From: Denitrovibrio sp.
Lineage (GTDB): Bacteria; Chrysiogenota; Deferribacteres; Deferribacterales; Geovibrionaceae
Direction of reading: 5' to 3'
DNA length: 64,000 nt
NCBI GenBank assembly: GCA_002869145.1
Contig: PKTM01000011.1
Location: forward strand, 262,236 to 326,235
The notes beneath the pieces are model-generated. The model was not told the DNA's origin. It searched no databases and saw only the letters and a list, made by a program, of their open reading frames with translations. Positions 35,943-45,682 of this stretch are shown here, piece by piece (the stretch's first letter is position 1; each line of letters starts with the position of its first letter). The position numbers and the translations under genes are program-made.

Positions 35943-36683
35943 TTGACAATAAAGGGACACGCATATAGGTGGACAAAGGACGGACTGAGCATAATTGACC
36001 ATTTGGATCATGTGAAGCGATCCGATCTGGTAGCCATAGACAGACAGATAGAAGCTGCGGAGAAGAATATTCAGGCTCTTGTTAACGGTAAACCTGCCTT
36101 AAACATGCTTTTATGGGGCGAAAGAGGGCTGGGTAAATCAACTCTGGTTAAGCTGCTTCTGCACGAATATGCAGAAAAAGGGCTGGTGGCTATTGAGTTT
36201 AGAAACGAAAATGTGCTGTCGCTCTATGACCTTTATCGCGACATAAGAAAAATGAAGGGGCGGTATGTCATGATTTATCTGGATGACATCTCCTTTGACA
36301 CAGGCGACATGCTCTACCGGATGTTTAAATCTGTGCTTGAGGGCGGCCTGGAGCAGGTTCCTGAGAACTGCATCTTTGTTGCCACTTCAAACAAAAGACA
36401 CATGATAACAGAAAGTGCAGCTGATTCAGGAGATCTTTACGACAGGGATGATGCAAACGAGAAGACTTCACTTTTTGCAAGATTCGGTCTTGCCATAGGA
36501 TTTTACCCTATTTTAAAGAAAGACTACCTTAAAATAGTTGATAACTATATGACTATATTTAATATTCAAAAATATGCAGGCTGGGAACAGGAAGCAGAGA
36601 ATTATGCTATGGACAGAGGCGGCAGAAGCGGCCGAATAGCAAAGCAGTTTGCAGTGCACAAGAGTATCTACAATTATCAATAA
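35943..36683 (+). CDS. DUF815 family AAA+ ATPase
   Basis: 246 residues, cytoplasmic. Walker A is WGERGLGKSTLVK (about 59-67), Walker B-like YVMIYLDDISFD, sensor VATSNKRHM, and an arginine-rich end GGRSGRIAKQF, all typical for DUF815/YrhK-type ATPases of unknown function. Begins with TTG 35943 two bases after hemB, with GAGGGA upstream, so it is translationally linked to the heme operon; why is unknown. Confidence 0.85.
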   Translation: MTIKGHAYRWTKDGLSIIDHLDHVKRSDLVAIDRQIEAAEKNIQALVNGKPALNMLLWGERGLGKSTLVKLLLHEYAEKGLVAIEFRNENVLSLYDLYRDIRKMKGRYVMIYLDDISFDTGDMLYRMFKSVLEGGLEQVPENCIFVATSNKRHMITESAADSGDLYDRDDANEKTSLFARFGLAIGFYPILKKDYLKIVDNYMTIFNIQKYAGWEQEAENYAMDRGGRSGRIAKQFAVHKSIYNYQ

Positions 36684-36775
36684 ATATATCTTAATAATCT
36701 TTATTGCACTGAAAAAGCTCTAAAAGTATAATTTAATATTAAGTTATTTATTTCTAAGTTTACTAAAGGTTTAAA

Positions 36776-39475
36776 ATGTTAGCTAGAAAAGATATTGTTG
36801 CCTTAGTAGTTCTTTCAGTATTGGGGCTTTTTGGTAATATACTGAAATTTGAAATATTTTTTAATGTAGATTTCCTGTTTGGCAGTATCTTTGCGGTTTT
36901 AGCTGTCAGGATATTTGGTTTTTACGGGATAATACCAGCTTTTATCGCAAGTCTTTACACATATGTTTTGTGGAACCACCCTTATGCTATAATTATTTTT
37001 ACCGCAGAGGCTGTTTTTATCGCAGCTTTCAGGAAAAAGACTGGCAATTTAGTTATTTCTGATTTGCTTTACTGGCTTTTCTGCGGAGCGCCTTTAATAT
37101 TGTTTTTTTATCACTTCGCTATGGAACTTCCATTGAGGCCAACTCATATCATAATGATGAAGCAGAGCATCAACGGCATATTCGGTGCACTGGTAGCTTC
37201 TATTATGTACGATTTATACAGCTACTTTATTAGCTCACGTGGCGAAGAAAAAGTAAGAATATCATTTAAACTCCTTATCTTTCAGATAATTGTTTTTATT
37301 ATCATCATCCCTATGGTTTTTTATGTGATTGTAAGTGTGAGAGTAAACAGAGAATTTACATCTAAAAATATGAGAGAAAATTTTAGCGTACTTTTAGAAG
37401 CCACAACAACATCACTCGAAAGATTTACACACGACACTCTGTTAACAATAGACTATGTGAATAAAGAAGTTGTTAACCATGAAAACAAGTCAGAAGAAGA
37501 GGAAGAACTAAATACTGAGCTCAAAGACATACTGAGTTCGAACAAGGAGTTCATAAGCATAGGTGTTCTTGATAAATATTTTAATATTTTAAAGAGTGTT
37601 CGTTATGAAGATGCCGAGGTTGTAATTACCGACACCGGCAGCATTGGTAAGGTCATAAGTGAAGATTATCATTGGCGCAAAGGTGAAGTTTATGTCTCTG
37701 ACATTCACAAGGTTGATAAAAAAAATGTTATATACCTAATAAAACCTATAGTAAGGGACAATGGTGATATTGATAAATACGTTTACTGCTCTTTGAACTT
37801 TGAGTTTATATCTACGCTTATTAAGCAAATGTCGAGAAGTACAAATATGTTTTTCAGCCTATACGACAGAAATGGTGACATCATAACATACACCGGCCCT
37901 GACAATGTTCATATCAACAGCCTTTCAGAAAGAACCGAGAAGGGAGTTACCGAGCTTCTTGAAGACGGGATTTCAATCTGGACACCAAAACCTTCTGAAA
38001 ATATTTCGGTTATGACTCTGTGGCGTGATTCCAGATATACCAAAGCCGTCAGGTTAAGCGACCCAATGCCTTTTACACTTGTGGCGGATATGCCGCTTAT
38101 AGGATTTGTGAGGTACATGGGCAAAACTGCAAATGGAGCGCTGTTTGCTATTTTCGCCATTGGATTAGTTTCTATATGTATAGCCTACTTCATAAGCAGC
38201 AGGGTAACAAAACAGATCAGTATCCTAAGCGAGCAGACCAAGAACCTTCCGGAAAGACTGCGTAAGGGTGAAAATGTAAACTGGCCAGAGACAAAGCTTA
38301 CTGAAGCGAACACTCTTAGAGATAACTTTATTCATATGAGCGAGCAGCTGAACGAACGTTTCTTTGAGTTGAAAATGCAGCAGGAAGAGCTAAACATTCT
38401 GCTGGATAACATACCTTCGATGATCCTGGTGAAAGACACTCAGAACAATATACTTAGAGCAAATAAAAAAGGAGCCGAGGCATTTGGTATTAAAAAACAG
38501 GAAGTTGTGCCTCTTGGTGACATAATGCCTGATTTTGCCAAAGGTTATTATGAGAAAGACACTAAGGTCATTGCCAGCAAAAAGGGTATATATAACCAGA
38601 CGACCAGATATGTATTTCCCGACGGTAACGAGATAATGGCGAGGGTGAGCAGGATACCGCTCATGAGTAAAGAAGACGAGGTTGAGAACATTATCCTGGT
38701 TATTGAGGATATTACAGAAGAGCTTAAGTCTAACGAAGAAAAACAGCAGATGCTGGACGTAATGAACCATCAGTCCAAAATGGCAGAAATGGGTGCAATG
38801 ATAAACATTATTACACATCAGTGGAAACAACCACTTAATGTTACCGGACTTGTTGTCCAAAACCTGAAGGAAGCATTAGAAAGCGATGAGTTTGACAAAG
38901 AGAGCTTAAGCGAAGAAGTCATGATGCTGGAAGCAAATAATAACTTTTTGACAGAGACGATAGATGATTTCTCGGACTTTTTCAAAAAGAATAAGTCTAA
39001 GTCTGTGTTTAATGTTCATGAGGTTTTAAAGGATGTTTACTTTCTTATTGAAAAGCAGTTCATACAGTGCGGTATCTCAGTGAATGTTTATTCTAAGAAT
39101 GCTTTCGAAGTGAATAGTTTAAAAAATGAATTTAAGCAGGTTATCCTGAATCTTTTTAATAATGCAAAAGATGCGATTGTTGATAAAGGTATTAAGAATG
39201 GAGCTATACATATATATTATGAGAAACACGAAGAGTTTGGCAAAATTATATTTACCGATAATGCAGGCGGAATTGCACAGGATCTTTTGCCCGAAAAACT
39301 CTTTAACCCTTATGTTTCTACAAAAGGCGGAGACGGGTCTGGTATCGGGCTTCATGTCAGCAGAACTATTGCAAGAGAGAGTATGGGTGGTGACCTGATT
39401 GCATTCAATGAGGATGGCGGAGCCAGATTCGAAATGACCATACCTTTCGCTGATTTGGAAAAGCCAGCTGTTTAG
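36776..39475 (+). CDS. Membrane sensor histidine kinase (multi-TM, CACHE-like, HAMP, PAS, HQWKQPL kinase)
   Basis: 899 residues, inner membrane. About six N-terminal helices (1-150), one more at about 165-185, a sensory region (190-440, CACHE-like) then a helix at about 455-475, HAMP-like linker, PAS about 535-650, and kinase core. The phospho-acceptor is His681 in ITHQWKQPLN, the subtype common in delta/epsilon-proteobacterial kinases. ATPase boxes: NLFNNAKDAI, FTDNAGGI, GDGSGIGLHVS. It has no receiver domain and no neighbouring response regulator, so its partner is unknown. AAAGG lies about eight bases before ATG. Confidence 0.9.
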   Translation: MLARKDIVALVVLSVLGLFGNILKFEIFFNVDFLFGSIFAVLAVRIFGFYGIIPAFIASLYTYVLWNHPYAIIIFTAEAVFIAAFRKKTGNLVISDLLYWLFCGAPLILFFYHFAMELPLRPTHIIMMKQSINGIFGALVASIMYDLYSYFISSRGEEKVRISFKLLIFQIIVFIIIIPMVFYVIVSVRVNREFTSKNMRENFSVLLEATTTSLERFTHDTLLTIDYVNKEVVNHENKSEEEEELNTELKDILSSNKEFISIGVLDKYFNILKSVRYEDAEVVITDTGSIGKVISEDYHWRKGEVYVSDIHKVDKKNVIYLIKPIVRDNGDIDKYVYCSLNFEFISTLIKQMSRSTNMFFSLYDRNGDIITYTGPDNVHINSLSERTEKGVTELLEDGISIWTPKPSENISVMTLWRDSRYTKAVRLSDPMPFTLVADMPLIGFVRYMGKTANGALFAIFAIGLVSICIAYFISSRVTKQISILSEQTKNLPERLRKGENVNWPETKLTEANTLRDNFIHMSEQLNERFFELKMQQEELNILLDNIPSMILVKDTQNNILRANKKGAEAFGIKKQEVVPLGDIMPDFAKGYYEKDTKVIASKKGIYNQTTRYVFPDGNEIMARVSRIPLMSKEDEVENIILVIEDITEELKSNEEKQQMLDVMNHQSKMAEMGAMINIITHQWKQPLNVTGLVVQNLKEALESDEFDKESLSEEVMMLEANNNFLTETIDDFSDFFKKNKSKSVFNVHEVLKDVYFLIEKQFIQCGISVNVYSKNAFEVNSLKNEFKQVILNLFNNAKDAIVDKGIKNGAIHIYYEKHEEFGKIIFTDNAGGIAQDLLPEKLFNPYVSTKGGDGSGIGLHVSRTIARESMGGDLIAFNEDGGARFEMTIPFADLEKPAV

Positions 39476-39864
39476 GTTTTAGCAAGAAATTCTTTTACAA
39501 AAGTGCAGTCCCCTTCTGCGAGCAGACCTCCCTCTAGTAGAGTCTTCATATCAGCCCATTTTATGTCCTGATGCTCCAAAGGGGTAAGGTTTCCCTCTGT
39601 TACAGTTGCAGAGTAAAAAAACAGGTGTATTGTACGCTCAGGATAAATGTGTATTACATCTCCAATAAGCCTGCCGGCCTCTATCACGGTAGCGAATTCC
39701 TCCATCATTTCTCTTTTCAGAGCTTTTTCAGTTGTTTCGCCCTCGTCAATCTTTCCGCCAGGAAACTCCCACTGACCACCCAGATGTTTTTTATCATTTC
39801 GCTGGGCGATGAAGTAACGATCATCAATCTTTATAACAGCTGCAACAACATCTATTTTTTTAAT
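39472..39864 (-). CDS. mutT: MutT-like Nudix hydrolase (8-oxo-dGTP diphosphatase type), apparent AUU start
   Basis: 130 residues read from ATT at 39862-39864: MKKIDVVAAVIKIDDRYFIA, then QRNDKKHLGGQWEFPGGK, matching the MutT family from its first strand. The Nudix box is GGKIDEGETTEKALK then REMMEEF, with Ala where the last Gly normally sits. The in-frame region has no ATG, GTG or TTG before the internal Met at 39708, which would remove the Gly and Glu of the Nudix box, so that start cannot be right. GAGGTG lies five bases before ATT. An ATG at 39869 leads into the same protein only if the A7 run held one base more. The end overlaps the convergent kinase gene by four bases. It follows the pgk terminator. 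Confidence 0.85.
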   Translation of the reverse strand: MKKIDVVAAVIKIDDRYFIAQRNDKKHLGGQWEFPGGKIDEGETTEKALKREMMEEFATVIEAGRLIGDVIHIYPERTIHLFFYSATVTEGNLTPLEHQDIKWADMKTLLEGGLLAEGDCTFVKEFLAKT

Positions 39865-39874
39865 GACATCACCT

Positions 39875-39904
39875 CAAAAAAAAAGGCCGGAGTATGTCCG
39901 GCCT
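39875..39904 (-). terminator. Rho-independent terminator after pgk
   Basis: AGGCCGGA (39884-39891) pairs perfectly with TCCGGCCT (39897-39904); nine T follow on the minus strand, running directly into the ribosome site of the mutT-like gene. Confidence 0.93.
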
Positions 39905-39908
39905 GTGT

Positions 39909-41075
39909 TTAATCTAAAATGTCAACGCCCGGTAATCTGCCGAACTCAATATATTCCAGTGAGGCGCCGCCTCCTGTGGATATGTGGTCTATGTTTGCAG
40001 AAACCCCAGCCTGATTAACAGCAGCTGCGGAATCACCTCCGCCCACTACAACAGTAGCCTTGCCTGCACCAAGAGCTTCGGCTATGGCGAAAGTCGCTTT
40101 TGCATAATCAGGGTTTTCGAAAACACCCATAGGGCCGTTCCATAAAACAGTCTTGCACTTGTTCAGCTCTTCTATGTAGAGATCTGTGCTCTTTTTTCCT
40201 ATATCAAGCCCCATGAAACCGTTTGGTATGTTAACATCATCACAGTCCATTGGAGCTCCGTTGAACTCAGAAGATATAACATGGTCTACGGGGAGAAATA
40301 TCTGAACCTTTTTCTTTTTGGCAGTGGTATAAATCTCTTGAACAACGCTAAGCTGATCTTCCTCAACCATAGAAGTTCCTATTGTTTTCCCTTCGTGTTT
40401 AAGGAAAGTATAGGCCATAGCGCCTCCGATAAAAATCTTATCAGCAAGCTGCATCAGTGATTCTATAACGCCTATTTTGTCAGAAACCTTTGCACCTCCC
40501 ACGATAGCGCCGAAAGGCCTCGCAGTGTTTTTAAGCATCCCTTCAAAATACTTAATCTCTTTGTCAACCAGAAAGCCTGCCGCTTTCTCAGACATTATCT
40601 CTGCCATGCCATAAGTCGATGCGTGCTTTCTGTGGCAAGCGCCAAAAGCATCATTTACATATACATCAGCCAGTGAAGCAAGTTCCGCAGCGAAATCAGG
40701 TAAATTCTTCTCTTCTGCTTTGTGATAGCGGAGGTTTTCGAGAAGTACCACATCGCCATCTTCAAGTGCATCTATAGCTGATTTTGCCGGACTGCCTATG
40801 CAGTCATCAGCGAATGCACACGGGAAGAAGTTTGCACTTATATATTCGGCAACGGGCTTAAGGCTCATTTCCGGAACTCTTTCGCCCTTTGGTCTGCCCA
40901 GATGTGATGCGAGAATCACCTTTGCACCTTCATTTTTTGCAAACCTTATGGTTTTAAGAGCTTCGACAATACGGGTATCGTCTTTGACTTCGCCGTCTTT
41001 TACTGGGACATTGAAATCCACACGGATAAAGAGCTTTTTACCTTTAATATTCAGATCTTTGATACTTTTTGCCAT
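39909..41075 (-). CDS. pgk: Phosphoglycerate kinase
   Basis: Glycolytic/gluconeogenic 1,3-bisphosphoglycerate to 3-phosphoglycerate step with ATP formation, 388 residues. N-domain substrate motifs RVDFNVPVKDGEV, SHLGRPKG and LLENLRYHKAEE, C-domain nucleotide motifs GGAKVSDKIGV, NGPMGVFE and VVGGGDSAAAV. It starts three bases after the gap stop, so gap-pgk is one operon, and ends in a strong terminator. Confidence 0.98.
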   Translation of the reverse strand: MAKSIKDLNIKGKKLFIRVDFNVPVKDGEVKDDTRIVEALKTIRFAKNEGAKVILASHLGRPKGERVPEMSLKPVAEYISANFFPCAFADDCIGSPAKSAIDALEDGDVVLLENLRYHKAEEKNLPDFAAELASLADVYVNDAFGACHRKHASTYGMAEIMSEKAAGFLVDKEIKYFEGMLKNTARPFGAIVGGAKVSDKIGVIESLMQLADKIFIGGAMAYTFLKHEGKTIGTSMVEEDQLSVVQEIYTTAKKKKVQIFLPVDHVISSEFNGAPMDCDDVNIPNGFMGLDIGKKSTDLYIEELNKCKTVLWNGPMGVFENPDYAKATFAIAEALGAGKATVVVGGGDSAAAVNQAGVSANIDHISTGGGASLEYIEFGRLPGVDILD

Positions 41076-41078
41076 TTC

Positions 41079-42077
41079 TTAAAGCACCTTGCCTACAAGT
41101 TCTGCGACTCTGTTTGAGTAACCCCATTCGTTGTCATACCAGCTAATAACTTTTGCAAGTTTACCGTCTATGACCTCTGTGAGCAGAGAATCAAAAACAG
41201 AGGAAGCTGGGTTGCCGTTTACATCTATAGAAACAATAGGGTCGGAAGTGTATTCGAGGTAGCCCTTCATAGAGCTTTCAGCTGCGGCCTTAATAGCTGC
41301 ATTTATCTCTTCTTTTGTAGTTTCTTTCGCAAGGTTTACCGTTAGGTCTACCATAGAGACATTCGGAGTAGGGACGCGTACTGCAAATCCTGTCAGTTTG
41401 CCTTTCATTTCAGGCAGAACAAGACCCACAGCTTTCGCTGCGCCGGTTGATGTAGGTATCATGCTCATAGCGCACGCCCTTGTTCTTCTTAGGTCTTTAT
41501 GTGGCTGATCCAGTACTGACTGGTCGTTTGTGTAGGAGTGAATTGTTGTCATAATGCCCTGATTGATGCCAAAGCTGTCGTTAAGAACTTTGGCTACAGG
41601 AGCAAGACAGTTAGTGGTACAGGAAGCGTTTGATATTATTGAATGTTTTGAAGCATCGTATTCATTATCGTTGACGCCGAGTACAAGAGTAATGTCTGAA
41701 TCTGTTCCTGGGGCGGAGATTATGACTTTTTTTGCACCCGCTTTAAGGTGCAGTGCAGCCTTGTCGCGGCTGGTGAAAAGCCCTGTTGATTCGATAACAA
41801 CATCTGCGCCTACAGCACCCCAAGGGAGTGCAGAAGGGTCTCTTTCTGCTGTGATCTTGATTTTTTTGCCGTTTACTATAATACCGTCTTCTGCGGCTTC
41901 AACGCTGAAAGGCGCTATTCCGTGTACTGAGTCATATTTAAGAAGATGTGCCAGTGTTTTAGTGTCAGTCAGGTCGTTAATACCTACTACTTCTGCATCT
42001 ATACCTCTTTCAATGATTGCTCTGAATGTGCATCGGCCAATCCGCCCGAAACCATTGATTCCCACTTTTACAGACAT
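41079..42077 (-). CDS. gap: Glyceraldehyde-3-phosphate dehydrogenase, type I
   Basis: NAD-linked glycolytic dehydrogenase, 332 residues. [15 protein letters not shown] is the Rossmann loop; the catalytic cysteine is in [12 protein letters not shown] (about 149) with the His in the following helix region; [11 protein letters not shown]-type ending is present as [21 protein letters not shown] precedes ATG; a perfect TATAAT (42119-42124, minus) lies upstream though without a good -35. First gene of gap-pgk. Confidence 0.98.
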   Translation of the reverse strand: MSVKVGINGFGRIGRCTFRAIIERGIDAEVVGINDLTDTKTLAHLLKYDSVHGIAPFSVEAAEDGIIVNGKKIKITAERDPSALPWGAVGADVVIESTGLFTSRDKAALHLKAGAKKVIISAPGTDSDITLVLGVNDNEYDASKHSIISNASCTTNCLAPVAKVLNDSFGINQGIMTTIHSYTNDQSVLDQPHKDLRRTRACAMSMIPTSTGAAKAVGLVLPEMKGKLTGFAVRVPTPNVSMVDLTVNLAKETTKEEINAAIKAAAESSMKGYLEYTSDPIVSIDVNGNPASSVFDSLLTEVIDGKLAKVISWYDNEWGYSNRVAELVGKVL

Positions 42078-42160
42078 TATGTTCCTCCTGAAATTGTATT
42101 TAAAAATTTAAGTTATTTATTATAACGTCAAAGGTAAAACTATTCTATTATTTTTCTAAC

Positions 42161-43357
42161 CTAAGGCATTTTAAGATTCTTTTTGATATCTTTCATATCT
42201 TCCACAACGGTCTTAAGAAGACGTTTAACATCTTCATCAGTTATCATGCTTTTTTTATTTACAGTATTAATGAGTCTTTCAAGCTGATAAACGGTTTTTT
42301 TGCTGAGATCAGAGTATTTTTGCTGTTGAAGTTCCAGTGTGTTCTGGAAGTTTTTCAGTGCAGTAGCAGAGCGGATAAGCTTATTTTTTACGTCTCTGGT
42401 TTCCTGTCTCATCTTCACCAGCTCATTAACATTATTGTCCGCCATCAGTCTTTCCAAAGCTTTGCTCATTTTCTTGTTTTTAGAAAACATGTCGTCATAG
42501 TTACGTGACAGGTCTTTGTAGGCTCTTTTCAGTTCGCCTATTTCGTTCATTTTATCCACTTCTGCTTTCTGTATGCTTTTCACTTTCTCTTTGTACTGTT
42601 CTATTGATTCCAGATGCTTGTAGTTCTCGGAAACATCTATCATAAACTCGCCGACTTCGTCCATCTCGCCTGTCTGGGCGTATATAGGGAACATATGGTG
42701 CTCGAAATAGTAATGTTGTCCGTCGAATTCAAGCTGAATCACCTGTCCGCCTGTCTGCTCTCCGTTCACAATCTCCTGCATACGGCAAAACTCACACGGC
42801 TCTGTCCTGCCGTGAATAATTTCGAAACACTGTTTGTTTAAAATGGAGGGGATGTTAGGAGTGTCCAGCAGGTTTGCCAGTTCTTTATTAACATTAAGTA
42901 TTTTATAGTCAGGGGTAATACTGAAAAGAGGCATAACAAGTCCGTCCAGAAGCTTAAGCATTTTCTGTCTGGACCTGCGGAGTATCTGGACAGATTCATT
43001 AGCTTCGTTCAGTTCCTGCTGAAGAGCTTTTTCCAGCTCACGCATATTGTCGTGCATTGCGCTGGTTACACCCTGCAGATGCTTACGTCCTTTATCCGAA
43101 TTAATCATTATAACGAACTTTTCTTCGCCTACGGTCAGTCGCAGGAAATAGAAATACATGAAGGAGTCGCCCTTTTTAAACGACTGAAAAAAGACATCGT
43201 CATTATCCAAATGTTCCTTCATGTTTGCGGGAGTGGGTTTTGATTCGGGCTTATCGTTTAATACCTGATAAAAATCGTTGCTTTCGGGCATATAAATATA
43301 TACTGGGAAGTTACAATCTTTAAAAAGAGAGACAACTGCATTATTAAAACTTTCCAT
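42161..43357 (-). CDS. PAS-domain protein with long coiled coils and a CxxC in the PAS, function unknown
   Basis: 398 residues, soluble. An N-terminal region (1-95) of unknown fold, then coiled coil, a PAS domain about 140-240 carrying HGRTEPCEFCRMQE and a YYFEHHMFPIY strand, then a long charged coiled coil (245-390). The PEPCxFC pattern occurs in PAS domains of anaerobe sensory proteins. No output domain is visible, so it may be a scaffold or a partner of a kinase in trans. It lies between comF (26 bases upstream) and gap (83 bases downstream) on the same strand. Confidence 0.8.
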   Translation of the reverse strand: MESFNNAVVSLFKDCNFPVYIYMPESNDFYQVLNDKPESKPTPANMKEHLDNDDVFFQSFKKGDSFMYFYFLRLTVGEEKFVIMINSDKGRKHLQGVTSAMHDNMRELEKALQQELNEANESVQILRRSRQKMLKLLDGLVMPLFSITPDYKILNVNKELANLLDTPNIPSILNKQCFEIIHGRTEPCEFCRMQEIVNGEQTGGQVIQLEFDGQHYYFEHHMFPIYAQTGEMDEVGEFMIDVSENYKHLESIEQYKEKVKSIQKAEVDKMNEIGELKRAYKDLSRNYDDMFSKNKKMSKALERLMADNNVNELVKMRQETRDVKNKLIRSATALKNFQNTLELQQQKYSDLSKKTVYQLERLINTVNKKSMITDEDVKRLLKTVVEDMKDIKKNLKMP

Positions 43358-43383
43358 AGTAAACGCCTCAAAAAAATTAATAA

Positions 43384-44043
43384 TTAAGAACGCCCGCCTG
43401 TCATGGCAAAAACATCTACTTTGGATGCGCCAGACTTCTTAAGAACACGGGAACACTCCTCAATGGTGGATCCTGTAGTAATAATATCATCTACCAGCAG
43501 AATTTTCAAACCTCTAACATCTGCACAAAGGGAAAAGGCACCAAAAACATTAGATATCCGCTGACTTTTTCTTAATTTAAACTGATATTCAGTCCGTTTG
43601 CTTCTTTTAAGAACTTTTTTATATTCGCTTTTTGTATTTATTGCAATGTATTTTGCAATAACTGTTGCTGGGTGGGAAAAACGTCTGAATCTGCGGGTAA
43701 AATGTGACGGAACGTCAGTTATCAGGTCATACTGGCCTATCATCTCTGTGCTAATGATCTTATTCACTGCGTTATGTCCGGTTATCCTGAAATTAAATTT
43801 CAGATCACGAATCAGGCTTTTGATAGCACCCCGGTATTTATATGCGATAAAAATTTTGTCTCGATGCTTTTTGGATGTGCATTTTCCGCATACTTTTGCA
43901 GATACACTAGACGGATAACCGCAACTCTCGCATGCGTACGGGTATGTCTCCTGAGATTCCAGACAGTCAGAGCATATTGGAGAGCCGTCCTCGGTAGGGA
44001 GAGAACACCCAAGACACACTCTGTAAAAAATCTCGCTAAGCAT
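43384..44043 (-). CDS. comF: ComF-family phosphoribosyltransferase-like protein
   Basis: 219 residues. An N-terminal zinc-finger region (CLGC, CSDC, CESC, CGKC) is followed by AYKYRGAIKSLIRDLKF and a phosphoribosyltransferase fold with the PRPP loop ILLVDDIITTGSTIEEC. ComF proteins act in DNA uptake in competent bacteria; here no competence gene is nearby, so the role is open. The start overlaps the gpmI stop by eight bases. Confidence 0.9.
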   Translation of the reverse strand: MLSEIFYRVCLGCSLPTEDGSPICSDCLESQETYPYACESCGYPSSVSAKVCGKCTSKKHRDKIFIAYKYRGAIKSLIRDLKFNFRITGHNAVNKIISTEMIGQYDLITDVPSHFTRRFRRFSHPATVIAKYIAINTKSEYKKVLKRSKRTEYQFKLRKSQRISNVFGAFSLCADVRGLKILLVDDIITTGSTIEECSRVLKKSGASKVDVFAMTGGRS

Positions 44044-45559
44044 TTTCTAACAGGCTTACGCCGGTCATCTCAGCAGGCTGATCTGCACCGAGAAGTTTCA
44101 GTATTGTAGGGGCGATATCCGCCAGCTTACCGGTTTTGGATTTCAGCTTGCAGTTATGGTTATATACTATAAAAGGTACAGGATTCAAAGTGTGGGCTGT
44201 GTGCGGCTGGTTTGTTTTATAGTCCCACATCTGTTCAGCATTTCCATGGTCTGCTGTAACACAAAGTATGGCATTGTGTTCATCAGCTACTTTTATAACT
44301 TCGCCGAGACACTCATCCACAGCTCTGCATGCGCTTACCGCAGCTTCAAGAACTCCAGAATGACCAACCATATCAGGGTTTGCGAAGTTCATAATGACTA
44401 CATCCACAGAGTCGATCTCCTGTTTAAACCTTTCAGTTACCTTGTATATGCTCATTGAAGGCTTCAGGTCATAAGTTGCAACCTCTTTCGGGGATTCGAT
44501 AAGTGCACGTTTTTCACCTTCGAAGACCTTCTCTTCTCCGCCGTTGAAGAAGTATGTTACATGGGCGTATTTCTCAGTTTCAGCTATACGGAGCTGTGTC
44601 ATACCATTTTTGCTTATCACTTCGCCAAGAATGTTTGTGAGCACCTGCGGAGCAAAAGCGATATCAGAGCTGAATGATGAATCGTAAAAAGTAAGGGTGA
44701 TGAAATGAACTTCGGGCTTTGCCCCGCGCTGGAACCCGTCGAAATCGTCCATTATGAAAGCTCGGGTGAGCTGCCTGGCCCTGTCTGCACGGAAATTAAA
44801 GAAGAAGACACCGTCTCCATCCTTTACATTGCCGTTTGTGTTGTCTATCACTGTGGGTTTGATGAATTCGTCTGTTTCGCCTCTGTCGTAACCGTTTTGA
44901 ACGGCGGTGACGCCATCTGGTGCAGAAAGTCCAATGCCGTTGCGTACAGCATCATATCCCAGCTTTGTTCTTTCCCATCTCTGGTCTCTGTCCATAGGGT
45001 AGTAACGTCCTGATACCGTGGCAACTTTGCCATAGCCGAGCTCGCTCATAAAATTTACTATGTCTTCCATATGACCTTTGCCGCTGTTTGGAGGGGTATC
45101 ACGCCCGTCCATGAAAGCGTGTAAGTACGCCTGATTTACACCTGCATTTTTTGCCGCTTTGATAAGGCCTTTTAAATGTTTTATATGGCTGTGGACTCCT
45201 CCATCTGAAAGCAGTCCGAAAAAATGTACATTACCGTTATCGTCTTTAATGCTGTTAAAGAATTTTATAAGATTTACGTTTTGCTCTATGTCTCCGGTTT
45301 CTATGGATTTGGTTATTTTCAGAAAATCCTGATAAACAATGCGTCCTGCGCCTATGTTGGTGTGTCCGACTTCAGAGTTGCCCATTTGTCCTTTAGGCAG
45401 ACCGACCTCTTCTTCACTGGCATTCAGTTTAGTGTGGGGGCATTCCGCAAGCAGTCGGTGAAAATTCGGTGCTCCGCTTATCTTTATTGCGTTATTATCT
45501 TCATCGTCCCTGAGTCCCCATCCGTCTAGTATCAAAAGAATAAGTTTTTGTCTGGTCAT
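44036..45559 (-). CDS. gpmI: 2,3-bisphosphoglycerate-independent phosphoglycerate mutase
   Basis: 3-phosphoglycerate to 2-phosphoglycerate, alkaline phosphatase superfamily, two manganese ions, 507 residues. Nucleophile Ser62 in GQMGNSEVGH, LILDGWG metal aspartate at the N-terminus, HAFMDGRDTPP, and HGNAEQM near the C-terminus. First gene of a minus-strand run with comF and the PAS protein, next to gap-pgk, giving a glycolysis cluster. Confidence 0.97.
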   Translation of the reverse strand: MTRQKLILLILDGWGLRDDEDNNAIKISGAPNFHRLLAECPHTKLNASEEEVGLPKGQMGNSEVGHTNIGAGRIVYQDFLKITKSIETGDIEQNVNLIKFFNSIKDDNGNVHFFGLLSDGGVHSHIKHLKGLIKAAKNAGVNQAYLHAFMDGRDTPPNSGKGHMEDIVNFMSELGYGKVATVSGRYYPMDRDQRWERTKLGYDAVRNGIGLSAPDGVTAVQNGYDRGETDEFIKPTVIDNTNGNVKDGDGVFFFNFRADRARQLTRAFIMDDFDGFQRGAKPEVHFITLTFYDSSFSSDIAFAPQVLTNILGEVISKNGMTQLRIAETEKYAHVTYFFNGGEEKVFEGEKRALIESPKEVATYDLKPSMSIYKVTERFKQEIDSVDVVIMNFANPDMVGHSGVLEAAVSACRAVDECLGEVIKVADEHNAILCVTADHGNAEQMWDYKTNQPHTAHTLNPVPFIVYNHNCKLKSKTGKLADIAPTILKLLGADQPAEMTGVSLLENA

Positions 45560-45591
45560 TTGGTCACCTTTATAGTTGTTGGTTTAATACA

Positions 45592-45620
45592 ATATTAGAC
45601 ATTGTACTGTTAATAGGCAA
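45592..45620 (-). promoter_or_regulatory. Candidate promoter of gpmI-comF
   Basis: TTGCCT (45615-45620), 17-base spacer, TAATAT (45592-45597) on the minus strand, between the DksA-like gene terminator and the gpmI start. Confidence 0.5.
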
Positions 45621-45646
45621 GAGCAAAGGCGTGCATGGATTTTTGG

Positions 45647-45677
45647 ACAAAAAAAACCGGCGGTTTTTGCCGCCGGT
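45647..45677 (-). terminator. Rho-independent terminator after the DksA-like gene
   Basis: ACCGGCGG (45656-45663) pairs perfectly with CCGCCGGT (45670-45677); a T run follows on the minus strand. Confidence 0.95.
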
Positions 45678-45682
45678 GTTAG

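Noticed and set aside
39472-39708. Short 78-codon minus-strand gene starting at ATG 39708
   Set aside because: The family-conserved first strands and Nudix box lie upstream in the same frame, so this Met is internal.
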